DNA of 36,998 nucleotides from JAULUH01 sp032111745 (lineage in GTDB: Bacteria > Chloroflexota > Anaerolineae > JAAEKA01): NCBI GenBank assembly GCA_032111745.1, contig JAULUH010000508.1:1-36998 (forward strand), read 5' to 3'. The position numbers and the translations under genes are program-made. This document shows, piece by piece, positions 25,035 to 33,302 of this stretch (positions are counted from its first letter, which is position 1; each line of letters begins with the position of its first letter). The notes under the pieces are model-generated. The model was given only the letters and a program-made list of their open reading frames with translations. It was not told the origin of the DNA and made no database searches.

Positions 25035-26951
25035 TCAATCGCCGCCAGTCATGGCCGGCGCGAAGGTCACGTATCTCGATCCCGGCAGGCCGTAGTCGTA
25101 GGGCTCGCCCACCACCACAGGGGTGGTGGCGTAGCTGATCTCCGGCACGGGTGACGGAACCTGCCACTCCAACCCACGGGAGCGCCAGGGGTTGGCTGCG
25201 GCCTTGGGCGCAGTGCGGCGGGCGCTCCAGACCATGTTGATCACCAGGATCAGCACCGACAGCGCGATCACGAAGGCGGCGATGGTGACCAGCATCTGAC
25301 CACTGTCGATGCCCAAGGCGGCGTCGTAGTCGGCCACCCGGCGGCGCATGCCTCGGGTGCCCACGAAGATCTGGCCCAGGCTCATCACCCAGAAGGCCGG
25401 GGTCATCAGCGCGAAGTGCAGCACGCCCAGCCGCTCGTTGTACATGTGGCCCGTAGCCTTGGGGTACCAATAGTACAGGGCGGCGAAGAACGGGAAGACG
25501 AACCCGCCGAACATGGTGGCGTGGAAGTGACCCACGACGTAGTAGGTGTCGTGCAGCTGCAGGTCGGTGGTCACCGTGCCCAGGGGCGGCCCGGTGAGCC
25601 CGCCGATCAGAAAGACGGAGATGGCACCCAGGGCGAAGAGCATCGGCGTTTTGAACTCGATGCGCCCACCCCACAACGTGCCGAGCCAGCTGAAGAACTT
25701 CACACCCGTTGGCACGGCCACCAGCAGGGTCGAGAACATGAACGGCACCCGCAGGTAGTAGTTCATGCCGGACACAAACATGTGGTGGGCCCACACCAGG
25801 AAGCCGACCAGGGCAATGGCCATGCTGGACATGGCGATCCACTTGTAGCCGAAGAGGGGCTTGCGGGCGAAGACCGGCAACAGCTCGCTGATGATGCCCA
25901 GGCCGGGCAGGATGAAGATGTACACAGCCGGGTGCGAGTAGAACCAGAACAGATGCTGGAATAAGATGGGGTTGCCACCGCCGACCCATTTGTCCATATC
26001 CGCCGCTACCGGGCCGCCAGGGTCGAAGAAGCCCAGGCCCAGGATGCGCTGGAACAGCACCATCAGGAAGGAGAGGCCGATCAGCTGGGTGGCCGTGAGC
26101 TGGATGATCGCCGTGGCAAAGGCCGCCCACACGAAGATAGGCATGCGGAACAACGTCATGCCGGGTGCCCGCATGGTAATCGTGGTGGCGATGATGTTGA
26201 TCGAGCCCAGAATCGACGACAGGCCGATGAAGAACACCCCCAGGAAGAAGTACTGGACACCCAGCGGGGCCTGTGCGCTGAGCGGCGGGTAACCTGTCCA
26301 GCCGGTATTCCACCCGCCGATGAACATGGCGGCCACCACCAGCAGCGCACCGGGCACTGTGATCCAGAAGGCCCAGGCGTTCAGCCGGGGAAAGGCCATG
26401 TCCGAGGCGCCGATCATCAGCGGCACCAGGTAGTTGGACATGCCGCCGATGCCCAGCAGAATGCTGGCGATCATGATGATGCCGTGGGCGCCGATCAGGG
26501 TGTTGAACTGGCTGGTGTCGATGAACTCCATGCCCGGCGCCGCCAGCTCCACGCGAAAGATAAGGGCCAGGGTGCCGGCAAAGATCAGCAGCAACACACC
26601 GGTGACCGTGTACTGCACACCAATGATCTTGTGGCTGTAGTCCACATTGATGTAGCGAGCCCACTCGGGCGTGCCAGGGATGCGCGGACCGTGGTGGAAT
26701 TCAGTCTTAATCCCGCGCGCCCATTTGATCCAGTCGTCGAAGGAGCCGAGGCCCAGCATGAAGCCGATGACCCAGAAGAGACCCGCCACCACCACGGCCG
26801 GCTCGTACGCGGCCAGCCCGGTCAGGTTCGGGTTCCACAGGACCGGCAGCCCCATCAGGAGGCGGAGGGCGGCAACCAGGGCAAAACCGATGGCCCAGGC
26901 CAAGAGCCCGACCAGGGTGCCCTTCACCAGCCCGGATTTGAGAAAAGACAT
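25035..26951 (-). CDS. ctaD: Cytochrome c oxidase subunit I (A2 type)
   Basis: Catalytic heme-copper subunit, 638 residues. Ligands: His156 and His477 (low-spin heme), His475 (heme a3), His340, His389 and His390 (CuB); Tyr344 is the residue cross-linked to His340. The K-channel lysine is Lys418 (VPTGVKFF). The D-channel glutamate is missing: the motif reads FYSHPAVY, the Tyr-Ser form that defines A2 oxidases. About 95 residues with two added membrane helices precede the standard core, which starts around HKIIGVQY; the tail after the last helix is also long. AGGAGG lies just before the ATG. It follows the subunit II gene by 83 bases. Confidence 0.97.
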   Translation of the reverse strand: MSFLKSGLVKGTLVGLLAWAIGFALVAALRLLMGLPVLWNPNLTGLAAYEPAVVVAGLFWVIGFMLGLGSFDDWIKWARGIKTEFHHGPRIPGTPEWARYINVDYSHKIIGVQYTVTGVLLLIFAGTLALIFRVELAAPGMEFIDTSQFNTLIGAHGIIMIASILLGIGGMSNYLVPLMIGASDMAFPRLNAWAFWITVPGALLVVAAMFIGGWNTGWTGYPPLSAQAPLGVQYFFLGVFFIGLSSILGSINIIATTITMRAPGMTLFRMPIFVWAAFATAIIQLTATQLIGLSFLMVLFQRILGLGFFDPGGPVAADMDKWVGGGNPILFQHLFWFYSHPAVYIFILPGLGIISELLPVFARKPLFGYKWIAMSSMAIALVGFLVWAHHMFVSGMNYYLRVPFMFSTLLVAVPTGVKFFSWLGTLWGGRIEFKTPMLFALGAISVFLIGGLTGPPLGTVTTDLQLHDTYYVVGHFHATMFGGFVFPFFAALYYWYPKATGHMYNERLGVLHFALMTPAFWVMSLGQIFVGTRGMRRRVADYDAALGIDSGQMLVTIAAFVIALSVLILVINMVWSARRTAPKAAANPWRSRGLEWQVPSPVPEISYATTPVVVGEPYDYGLPGSRYVTFAPAMTGGD

Positions 26952-27034
26952 CTAGTCCTCCTATATCAGCGAACGTGGTCTTTCCCAGTGGTGTCCGGTT
27001 TGTGACCGGGCCAGCCACTAGCCACTGAGACCAG

Positions 27035-28534
27035 CTATTCCAGGATCTTGAAATACTCGATCATGTACTGGAGCTGTTCCTCGGAGAACAGGTCAGCGTA
27101 GTTGGCCGGCATAAGTCCCGGGTTGTAGCCGGCGACGATCTGGCCGTTGGGATCGATGATCGAGTTCTTGAGGTACTCCTCGTCGGCCACGACGGTGGAA
27201 CCGTCGGCCAGTTGGACCTGGTGATTGAACATGCCCTTCCAGGTCGGCCCGATACCGCCTGGGTCGCCGGTGATGTTATGGCAAGCAATGCAGCCCGAAG
27301 CGTTGACCAGATCTTCGCCCCGCTGGGCCATCTGCTCGGGCGAGAGGACGGCCTTCTGCTCCTCCACCCAGGCATCGAAGCCGGCCTGGTCCAGCACGTT
27401 GACCTCGGCCAGCATGTAAGTGTGGCCCGTGCCACAGAGCTCATTGCAACGCACCAGGTAGTTGCCGATGCGGTTAGGAGTGATGCGCAGCTCCGCGGGC
27501 ACGCCGGGCACCAGGTCCTGCTTGACGCGGAACTCCGGCACCCAAAAATTGTGGATGACGTCGGTATCCCGGCTCTGCATCTTGAGGTGGATGGGCCGGT
27601 CGACCGGCAAGTTGAGCTTGGGGGAGTTCTGCAGGCCTAGCTCGGGATAGCTGAACTGCCAGCCAAAGCTGAAGGCCGTCGCCTCGACCACCATCTCGTT
27701 AGGCTGGGCCGCGGTAACCTGCCGTAGCCCCACGGCACCCAGGTAAGAGAAGATCAGCACGGTGATCAGTGGGATGATCGTCCAGGTGATCTCCAGCTTG
27801 GTGTTGCCCTCGAAGTGGTCGCCGTCTCCATCTTCGTCGCCTTTGCGGCGGAAGACGACCAGGCTGTAGAGCATGAACACCATGACCAGGGCAAACAGGA
27901 AGGCGATGGCTACGACATGCAGGGACAGCAGCGCGTCTACTGGGCCGGCCTGGGTGGTGGCTGGTGGCAGCAGCCACGGGATGCGACTCAGAATGAACAG
28001 CGAGATAGCCGTGGTGATTACCACGAGTACTGTTACGATAATGAAGTGCCTGGTATAGTTTCTACGTTGCGACGGTTGCTCCATGCGCGTCACTCTCCCT
28101 TGGGAATCTTGGGGTGGTTGTGATGACTGACCATAGGGTAATGTCTCCTGGCGTTCGCCCTTCAAGGCCCGCAATAGATCGGCCTCGCCAGCTCCGGCCA
28201 CCTGGTGCCGCTCATGCACGACCATCTTGTCGCCGGCGAGGGTGACGTAAATGACCCGCAGGTCGGAGGCGTCTGGCCAGAGCAGGGGAGCCAGGTCGGC
28301 CTCTTTGAGCTCGGGGCTGTCATGGTCGACGATGATGACCTGGGGCCGGCGTCCTGCGGGCAGCTCTTGCGCCTCCTGCCAGTTGGTGACGGCGCCGACC
28401 ACATCCGCCTGGTCGCCCAGGAGACGGATGATGCCATCGCGAAACAGCGGATGGGTGGATACGATCAGAACACGTTCTTTGGTCACGGCGCCGGTCTCTA
28501 CTGCTGAAAAGCACAGAGGCTGACCTGGAACCAC
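27035..28534 (-). CDS. ctaC: Pseudo-receiver / oxidase subunit II / cytochrome c fusion
   Basis: One open frame of 499 codons with three parts. Residues about 20-128 resemble a NarL-type receiver domain (RVLIVSTHPLFRDGIIRLLG; VIIVDHDSPEL), but the acidic pair is replaced by Ser26-Thr27 while Asp70 remains. Residues about 151-385 are subunit II: two membrane helices (163-183 and 205-228 or so), Trp292, and the CuA ligands His328, Cys363, Glu365, Cys367, His371 and Met374. Residues about 400-499 are cytochrome c: CIACH at 415-419 with Met475 as the sixth ligand. An internal ATG at 28084 starts MEQPSQRR and has AGGGAGA ten bases upstream, so subunit II may be made separately. The frame start is GTG 28534; GTG 28486 is an alternative just before the receiver. 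Confidence 0.88.
   Translation of the reverse strand: MVPGQPLCFSAVETGAVTKERVLIVSTHPLFRDGIIRLLGDQADVVGAVTNWQEAQELPAGRRPQVIIVDHDSPELKEADLAPLLWPDASDLRVIYVTLAGDKMVVHERHQVAGAGEADLLRALKGERQETLPYGQSSQPPQDSQGRVTRMEQPSQRRNYTRHFIIVTVLVVITTAISLFILSRIPWLLPPATTQAGPVDALLSLHVVAIAFLFALVMVFMLYSLVVFRRKGDEDGDGDHFEGNTKLEITWTIIPLITVLIFSYLGAVGLRQVTAAQPNEMVVEATAFSFGWQFSYPELGLQNSPKLNLPVDRPIHLKMQSRDTDVIHNFWVPEFRVKQDLVPGVPAELRITPNRIGNYLVRCNELCGTGHTYMLAEVNVLDQAGFDAWVEEQKAVLSPEQMAQRGEDLVNASGCIACHNITGDPGGIGPTWKGMFNHQVQLADGSTVVADEEYLKNSIIDPNGQIVAGYNPGLMPANYADLFSEEQLQYMIEYFKILE
28082..28101 (-). promoter_or_regulatory. Internal ribosome site and ATG for oxidase subunit II
   Basis: On the minus strand AAGGGAGA is followed about ten bases later by ATG at 28084-28082, in frame with the upstream receiver. 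It allows independent initiation of the membrane subunit. Confidence 0.6.
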
Positions 28535-28551
28535 TCCAGGCTTGGAACACT

Positions 28552-28580
28552 ATTCTACCAAAGTCGATCCCGCCTGTCAT
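28552..28580 (-). promoter_or_regulatory. Promoter of the oxidase operon
   Basis: Minus strand ATGACA (28580-28575), 17 bases, TAGAAT (28557-28552), with TGG before the -10. Expected transcription start is near 28545, upstream of the receiver part, so the receiver codons belong to the oxidase mRNA. Confidence 0.65.
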
Positions 28581-28767
28581 CGCCTGCCCGGGCTATTCCG
28601 GGCCAGAAAAACAGGGGATGGCGTGCTCATCCTTTGGAGGGATGCCGGCCCCCCTGTGCGTCACTCGAACGGCGTAGGCGGCTGGGAATGGCCTGGACCC
28701 GTGTGCGTGTGGCGCGGGGCGTGGTCCCAGGCGATCGTGGGCGGTAGGAGGGGTCTGGAACACGATG

Positions 28768-28836
28768 GGCGCGAAGGGGCGCGAAGGCGCAGAAGGGCGA
28801 TGGGTACCACCGGGGCGGGCACGGCGGCACCGCCCC
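28768..28836. repeat. GC-rich intergenic repeat with REP-like hairpin
   Basis: Short direct repeats of the GCGCGAAGG kind (28768-28799) are followed by an inverted repeat GGGGCGG (28812-28818) / CCGCCCC (28830-28836). The element looks like a dispersed genome repeat rather than a gene part; only one copy is in the window. It fills most of the spacer before the oxidase operon and includes the last base of the amidase stop codon. Confidence 0.5.
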
Positions 28837-30458
28837 TACGATGTGATAGAGGTATTACAATTTGGCGTGGGGAGCTGGACTGTGGGGAGAAATTGGGGGG
28901 GGCGGCGGGCCCGAGTGGCCTGTTCGAATGCGTAAGCCAAGCGGAGTAGGGTGGGCTCCTGCCAGGCGCCACCAAAGAAGGAGAGACCCACGGGCAGGCC
29001 GGCCACGAAGCCGGCGGGCACGGTGATGTGGGGATAGCCGGCTACGGCGGCAGGAGTTGAGCATCCGCCTCCGTAGTGGTCGCCGTTCACCAGGTCGATC
29101 AACCAGGCTGGCCCCACCGTGGGCGCCATGATGGCATCCAGCCGGTGTTCGGACTGGGCCCGGTCGATGCTCTCCCGGGCCAGCCTGCGGCCGGTTTCCA
29201 GCGCCACACGATAGGCCTCATCGGTGAGCGCCCCCTTCTCCTCCGCCGCTAGCATGCGCTCCTGGCCGAAATAGGGCATCACCTGGTCCTGCTGGCGCTG
29301 GTTGAAAGCGATTACCTCGGCCAGGGACTTGACGGGAGCAGTCGGGCCCAGGCTGGCCAGGTAGGCGTTCAGATCGGCCTTGAACTCGTAGAGCAGAACC
29401 TCAACTTCATACCCCCCCAGTTGCTCATCGGTAGCCATCTCTACCGGATCGATGATCTTTGCGCCCAGTTGCTTCATCTGGTCGATGGCGGCTTCCATCA
29501 GGGCATCGACCCCAGGGTGCTTGCCGAAGAACTGCCGGGCCACGCCGAGCCGGGCGCCCTGGAGCCCGTTGGCGTCGAGAGCGTGCAGGTAGTCCGCGAA
29601 TGCCCTGGGCCCTCCCTCCGATAACTCCATGCGCCCAGGCCCTGGTGCTCCTGTCCCAGCCCTGGCTGCCTTAGCTTGGCCCGTAGTGCCGCGCTGCTCT
29701 GCCGTGGCTGGGTCGCGCAGGTCAACTCCCATCAGGGCACTGAGGAGAATCGCGGCGTCGGCCACCGTGCGCGCCATGGGACCTGCGGTGTCCTGGCTAT
29801 GGGCGATGGGCACGATGCCGGCGCGGCTGACCAGGCCCAGGGTGGGCTTGATGCCCACGATGCCGTTGATAGCCGACGGGCAAACGACGGAGCCATCGGT
29901 TTCAGTGCCGACGGCGGCCAGGCACAGGTCCGCGGCCACGGCCACCGCCGAGCCGGTGCTGGAGCCGCAGCCGGTGCGGTCGAGGGCGTAGGGGTTGCGG
30001 GTCAGGCCGCCGCGGCTGCTCCAACCGCTGGTGGAGCGGGTGGAGCGGAAGTTGGCCCATTCGCTGAGATTGGTCTTGCCGAGGATCACCGCCCCGGCCT
30101 GGCGCAGCCGGTGGGCCACGAACGCGTCCTCGGCCGCGATCGAGCCGGCCAGGGCCAGGGAGCCGGCAGTTGTGGTCATGCGGTCGGCCGTATCGATGTT
30201 ATCCTTGAGCAGGACGGGAATGCCGTGTAGAAGCCCGCGCGGGCCGCTGGCCTGGCGTTCGACATCCAGGGCAGCGGCGATGGCCAGGACGTCAGGGTTG
30301 AGCTCGATGACTGCATTCAAGCGGGGCCCACTGCGGTCGACAGCCTCGATGCGGGCCAGGTAATACTCGGTCAGGCCGCAAGCCGTTAGCGTTCCATCTC
30401 GCATGCGGGCCTGCGCCTCCAGGATGGTCAACTGTGGCATGGGCTGGGCTCGAGGCAT
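28836..30458 (-). CDS. Amidase-signature family hydrolase
   Basis: 540 residues. The Ser-cisSer-Lys triad is visible: Lys85 in LLKDNIDT, Ser166 in GCGSSTGS and Ser190 in TETDGSVVCP. The C-terminal part has the usual GYPHITVPAGF and LPVGLSFFG. Such enzymes cleave amides; the sequence style fits the general amidase group near peptide amidases rather than GatA, since no gatB or gatC is nearby. An insertion of about 30 Gly/Ala residues follows residue 258. It starts two bases after the stop of the response regulator, so it shares that operon. Its last codons run into a repeat, and the C-terminal NCNTSITS is probably not ancestral. Confidence 0.9.
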   Translation of the reverse strand: MPRAQPMPQLTILEAQARMRDGTLTACGLTEYYLARIEAVDRSGPRLNAVIELNPDVLAIAAALDVERQASGPRGLLHGIPVLLKDNIDTADRMTTTAGSLALAGSIAAEDAFVAHRLRQAGAVILGKTNLSEWANFRSTRSTSGWSSRGGLTRNPYALDRTGCGSSTGSAVAVAADLCLAAVGTETDGSVVCPSAINGIVGIKPTLGLVSRAGIVPIAHSQDTAGPMARTVADAAILLSALMGVDLRDPATAEQRGTTGQAKAARAGTGAPGPGRMELSEGGPRAFADYLHALDANGLQGARLGVARQFFGKHPGVDALMEAAIDQMKQLGAKIIDPVEMATDEQLGGYEVEVLLYEFKADLNAYLASLGPTAPVKSLAEVIAFNQRQQDQVMPYFGQERMLAAEEKGALTDEAYRVALETGRRLARESIDRAQSEHRLDAIMAPTVGPAWLIDLVNGDHYGGGCSTPAAVAGYPHITVPAGFVAGLPVGLSFFGGAWQEPTLLRLAYAFEQATRARRPPQFLPTVQLPTPNCNTSITS

Positions 30459-30460
30459 AG

Positions 30461-31138
30461 CTAGCGCTTGGGTTGGACGCTCTTGACGATGCCGGCCTGC
30501 ACCGCGTAGGCGGCCGCGTGGGCGCGGCTGCGCAGTTGCAGCTTGTCGAGGATGTTTTGCAGATGGGTCTTGATGGTGTGTTCGGATAGCCCCAGGGCGT
30601 CGGCGATTTCCTTGTTGGCCAGGCCTTGGGCCACCAGGCGCAGTACGTCCATCTCGCGCTCGCTGAGCGCTTCCACCGAGGCCTGCTCGGATTCCTGGGA
30701 GGTGGGGACTGGCAGGTTGCGAAACTCCTGCAGCAGCCTGGCTGACATGGGGGGGGCCAGGATGGCCTCGCCGGCGTAGACCCGCTGGATACCATTCAGC
30801 AGCTCGCTCGCGCCTATGTTCTTGAGCAGGTAGCCGTTGGCACCGGCGCGGATGGCCTGGAAGAGATCCTCATCGCGCTCGGAGACCGTGAGCATGACCA
30901 CCGGGAGGTCGGGATAGCGTCCGCGCAGGGCTTGGACGGCCTCGGGGCCTGACATCACCGGCATGTTGACGTCCATGAGCAGCAGGTCGGGCTGCAGCTC
31001 ATCGACCAGGCGCAGTGCCTCCTGGCCATTGGCCGCCTCGCCGACGATCTGGAGCTGATCGAAGTCCCCCAGGATACGGATGAGGCCCTGGCGAAACAGG
31101 TTGTGGTCGTCGGCGATGAGAATGCGGAGTGCGGGCAA
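30461..31138 (-). CDS. NarL/LuxR-type response regulator
   Basis: 225 residues. The N-terminal receiver has Asp10 and Asp11 (ILIADDHNLFRQG), phosphoacceptor Asp56 (LLLMDVNMP), the conserved Thr in MLTVS and Lys in YLLKN. The C-terminal LuxR helix-turn-helix is SEREMDVLRLVAQGLANKEI with SEHTIKTHLQNIL. It partners the histidine kinase directly upstream. The frame is open much further upstream into the kinase gene; the start is taken as TTG 31138, with AGGAAG overlapping the kinase stop, because the receiver begins immediately after it. Confidence 0.93.
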   Translation of the reverse strand: MPALRILIADDHNLFRQGLIRILGDFDQLQIVGEAANGQEALRLVDELQPDLLLMDVNMPVMSGPEAVQALRGRYPDLPVVMLTVSERDEDLFQAIRAGANGYLLKNIGASELLNGIQRVYAGEAILAPPMSARLLQEFRNLPVPTSQESEQASVEALSEREMDVLRLVAQGLANKEIADALGLSEHTIKTHLQNILDKLQLRSRAHAAAYAVQAGIVKSVQPKR

Positions 31139-31148
31139 GGGCTTCTTC

Positions 31149-33032
31149 CTAGCGCATAGGGACACGAGCAGTAATACGCGTGCCCTGGCCTGGGCTGGTG
31201 GCCAGGCTGATCTGGCCATCCAGGCTGCGCACCCGCTCGCGCATGCTGGCCAGGCCAATATGGGAGCGATCGAGCGTGGTGTCCGCGTCGAAGCCCTGGC
31301 CGTCGTCGGTCACGGTGAGCTCCAGGTGGCCGTTCTCGCGGGCCAGGCTGACCCAGACGTGGCTGGCCTGCGAGTGGCGGCGCACGTTAGCCAGCGCCTC
31401 CTGGGTGATACGCAGCAAGTGCAGTGCGATCTCGGGCGGCAGGTCCGGTGGGGTGTCGACGCAGCTGCAGTCTACTTCCAGCCCGGTACGCCGGGTGAAA
31501 TCCTCCACGTGGGCCTGCAGTGCGCCGGTGAAGCCGCCGGGCTGGTCCACGGTCAGGCGCAGGCCGTCGATAGTCTCCCGTACGTCGAGGTAAGCCTCGG
31601 CGATCACCCGGCGCAGTTCCGGGAGCTCACTGCGCATCGCGGCTATGTCACCGCGATCGGCCAGCGTCTCCAGCCGCTCCGCCTGCATGCCCAGGTAGCC
31701 CAGGGTCTGGGCCACGCCGTCGTGCATCTCCCGCGAGAGCCGGTAGCGCTCCTCCAGCACGGCTGTCTGCCGCAGCTGGGAGTAGAGCTGGGCATTGCGC
31801 ACGGCCAGGGCGATCTGGCTGCCGATAGCCTTCATCAGGTCGATCTGGGCCGGCCTGAAGAAGCCTGGCTGGCTGCTGCCGAGGAAGAGCGCGCCCAGGG
31901 TTTGGCCCTCGGCCTGTAGAAGGATCAACGCCAGGGAGGCTAGGCCGGAGAGCCCGGCCCGCTCCTGCAGGATGATCGGCTGTCCGTGGTGGTAGGCGCG
32001 TTCGGCCAGGCGCACAGCCTCGCCAAAGGAAGGTGCTCCGATATCCAGGCCCATGCCCTGGTGGGCGCGGATGATCCATGAGGCGCCCTCATCGCCCATC
32101 AAGAGGATGGCACCGGCCTGGGCACCCCAGCCATCCACCGTCGTGCGCACTAGGCCGTCCAGGAGCGACTCAAGGCTGCGACGCTCCTGGGTGGCTTGAT
32201 CCACGGCATAGAGGGTGGCCATCTGCCGGGCGCGCAGCCGGGCTCCGTCCAGGGCCGAGGTGATCTCGGTGGCCAGGATGCTAACGAGATGGATCTGTTC
32301 CGGAGTGGGAGTCACGCCCTGCGCAAGATAGGCCGATACGACACCCGAACGCTCGCCCCCGCGGCCAAGGGGCATGCAAACGACGCGATCGACGGCCGGG
32401 GCATGCCCGGAGCGCTGGAGGGAGGCCAGCAAGGAGCACTGCGAGTTGACGTTGGCGGTCAGGGGCTGGCAGTTAGCGCACTGTTGGGCGGCGGAGCCAT
32501 CCTGAACTTCCTGGCGCAGCGCAGCCACGGCCGGGTCGCTGAGGCCAAGGGTCAATTCCAGGTCGCCCCGCTCCCGTTTGTCGTCGAAGGTGATGACGCT
32601 GGAGCTGGCTGCACCCAACAGATCGACGGGGATACGTGAGGCGATCTCGAGCAGCTCCGCGACATCGGAGGAGTTGGTGACCCGGCGGCCAACCTCGTGG
32701 ATGGCCTGCAACTGGCGGTGGGTCTGCTCCAGGTCGGCGTAGGCCTCTCGCAACTCCGCTTCGGTGTCTTGCTGCCGTGTGGTAGCCTGCGCCAGCAGAT
32801 GCAGCCCGATGAGCACGACCACGACCCCAGTAAGGCTATAGAGCGCCAACTGGAGCAGGCTCTGCTGGGGCGGGGGCTGCACGCGCAAGACGGCAAACAG
32901 CAACGCCTGGTGCAGCGCTGCGGCCCCAATCACAACAATGACAATAGGCCAGCGTAGCTCTGCCAGGCGCCGGTATAGCGTATGTACTTTCTTCTGCGAC
33001 AACACGCCCGATTCGTCTCGCTCTACAGCCAT
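31149..33032 (-). CDS. NarL-family sensor histidine kinase with GAF domains
   Basis: 627 residues. Two membrane helices (about 28-49 and 59-82) joined by a very short loop, a coiled linker, a first GAF-like domain (about 115-260), a second GAF domain (about 285-415), a HisKA_3 dimerisation helix with His437 (SREMHDGVAQ), and an HATPase domain (Asn549; TVTDDGQGFD). The first GAF contains Cys185, Cys188 and Cys199 (CANCQPLTANVNSQC), a spacing that could bind a metal or iron-sulfur centre or act as a thiol switch. It has no periplasmic sensor domain. Start ATG 33032 is favoured because a promoter ends just upstream; an ATG at 33083 lies before the -10 box. Confidence 0.92.
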   Translation of the reverse strand: MAVERDESGVLSQKKVHTLYRRLAELRWPIVIVVIGAAALHQALLFAVLRVQPPPQQSLLQLALYSLTGVVVVLIGLHLLAQATTRQQDTEAELREAYADLEQTHRQLQAIHEVGRRVTNSSDVAELLEIASRIPVDLLGAASSSVITFDDKRERGDLELTLGLSDPAVAALRQEVQDGSAAQQCANCQPLTANVNSQCSLLASLQRSGHAPAVDRVVCMPLGRGGERSGVVSAYLAQGVTPTPEQIHLVSILATEITSALDGARLRARQMATLYAVDQATQERRSLESLLDGLVRTTVDGWGAQAGAILLMGDEGASWIIRAHQGMGLDIGAPSFGEAVRLAERAYHHGQPIILQERAGLSGLASLALILLQAEGQTLGALFLGSSQPGFFRPAQIDLMKAIGSQIALAVRNAQLYSQLRQTAVLEERYRLSREMHDGVAQTLGYLGMQAERLETLADRGDIAAMRSELPELRRVIAEAYLDVRETIDGLRLTVDQPGGFTGALQAHVEDFTRRTGLEVDCSCVDTPPDLPPEIALHLLRITQEALANVRRHSQASHVWVSLARENGHLELTVTDDGQGFDADTTLDRSHIGLASMRERVRSLDGQISLATSPGQGTRITARVPMR

Positions 33033-33073
33033 ACACAGCCACTCAAGAACCTGGTTGACGATCTTCGTGGTGC

Positions 33074-33103
33074 ATTGTACCATCAAAGGGCGGGTGCGTC
33101 CAA
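33074..33103 (-). promoter_or_regulatory. Promoter of the kinase/regulator/amidase operon
   Basis: Minus strand TTGGAC (33103-33098), 18 bases, TACAAT (33079-33074), with TGG before the -10. Confidence 0.75.
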
Positions 33104-33215
33104 GTGCTGCCTTCCAATTCGAGAAGATTTGCACAGGTAAGCCTGCCCACCTGGGAATGCTACAAGGTGGGTAGAGTGCTGGCAACCGGAACTGCCTGAG
33201 ATTGGACGAAACCTC

Positions 33216-33245
33216 CCGACATTTGCCGACGTCTTGCTGTATAGT
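33216..33245 (+). promoter_or_regulatory. Possible promoter of the subtilase gene
   Basis: CCGACA (33216-33221), 18 bases, TATAGT (33240-33245). The -35 is poor. A small hairpin (GCGCG 33268-33272 / CGCGC 33277-33281) lies just before the ribosome site at 33288-33293. Confidence 0.4.
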
Positions 33246-33302
33246 CTAAGTGCAGACCCAAGACCGAGCGCGATTTCGCGCGGGATGAAAGGACGTGGTT
33301 CG

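Noticed and set aside
24994..26664. Very long second reading frame (over 550 codons) inside the subunit I gene
   Set aside because: It is Arg/His/Gly-rich without any domain and lies within the clearly conserved ctaD gene; high GC content keeps alternative frames open.
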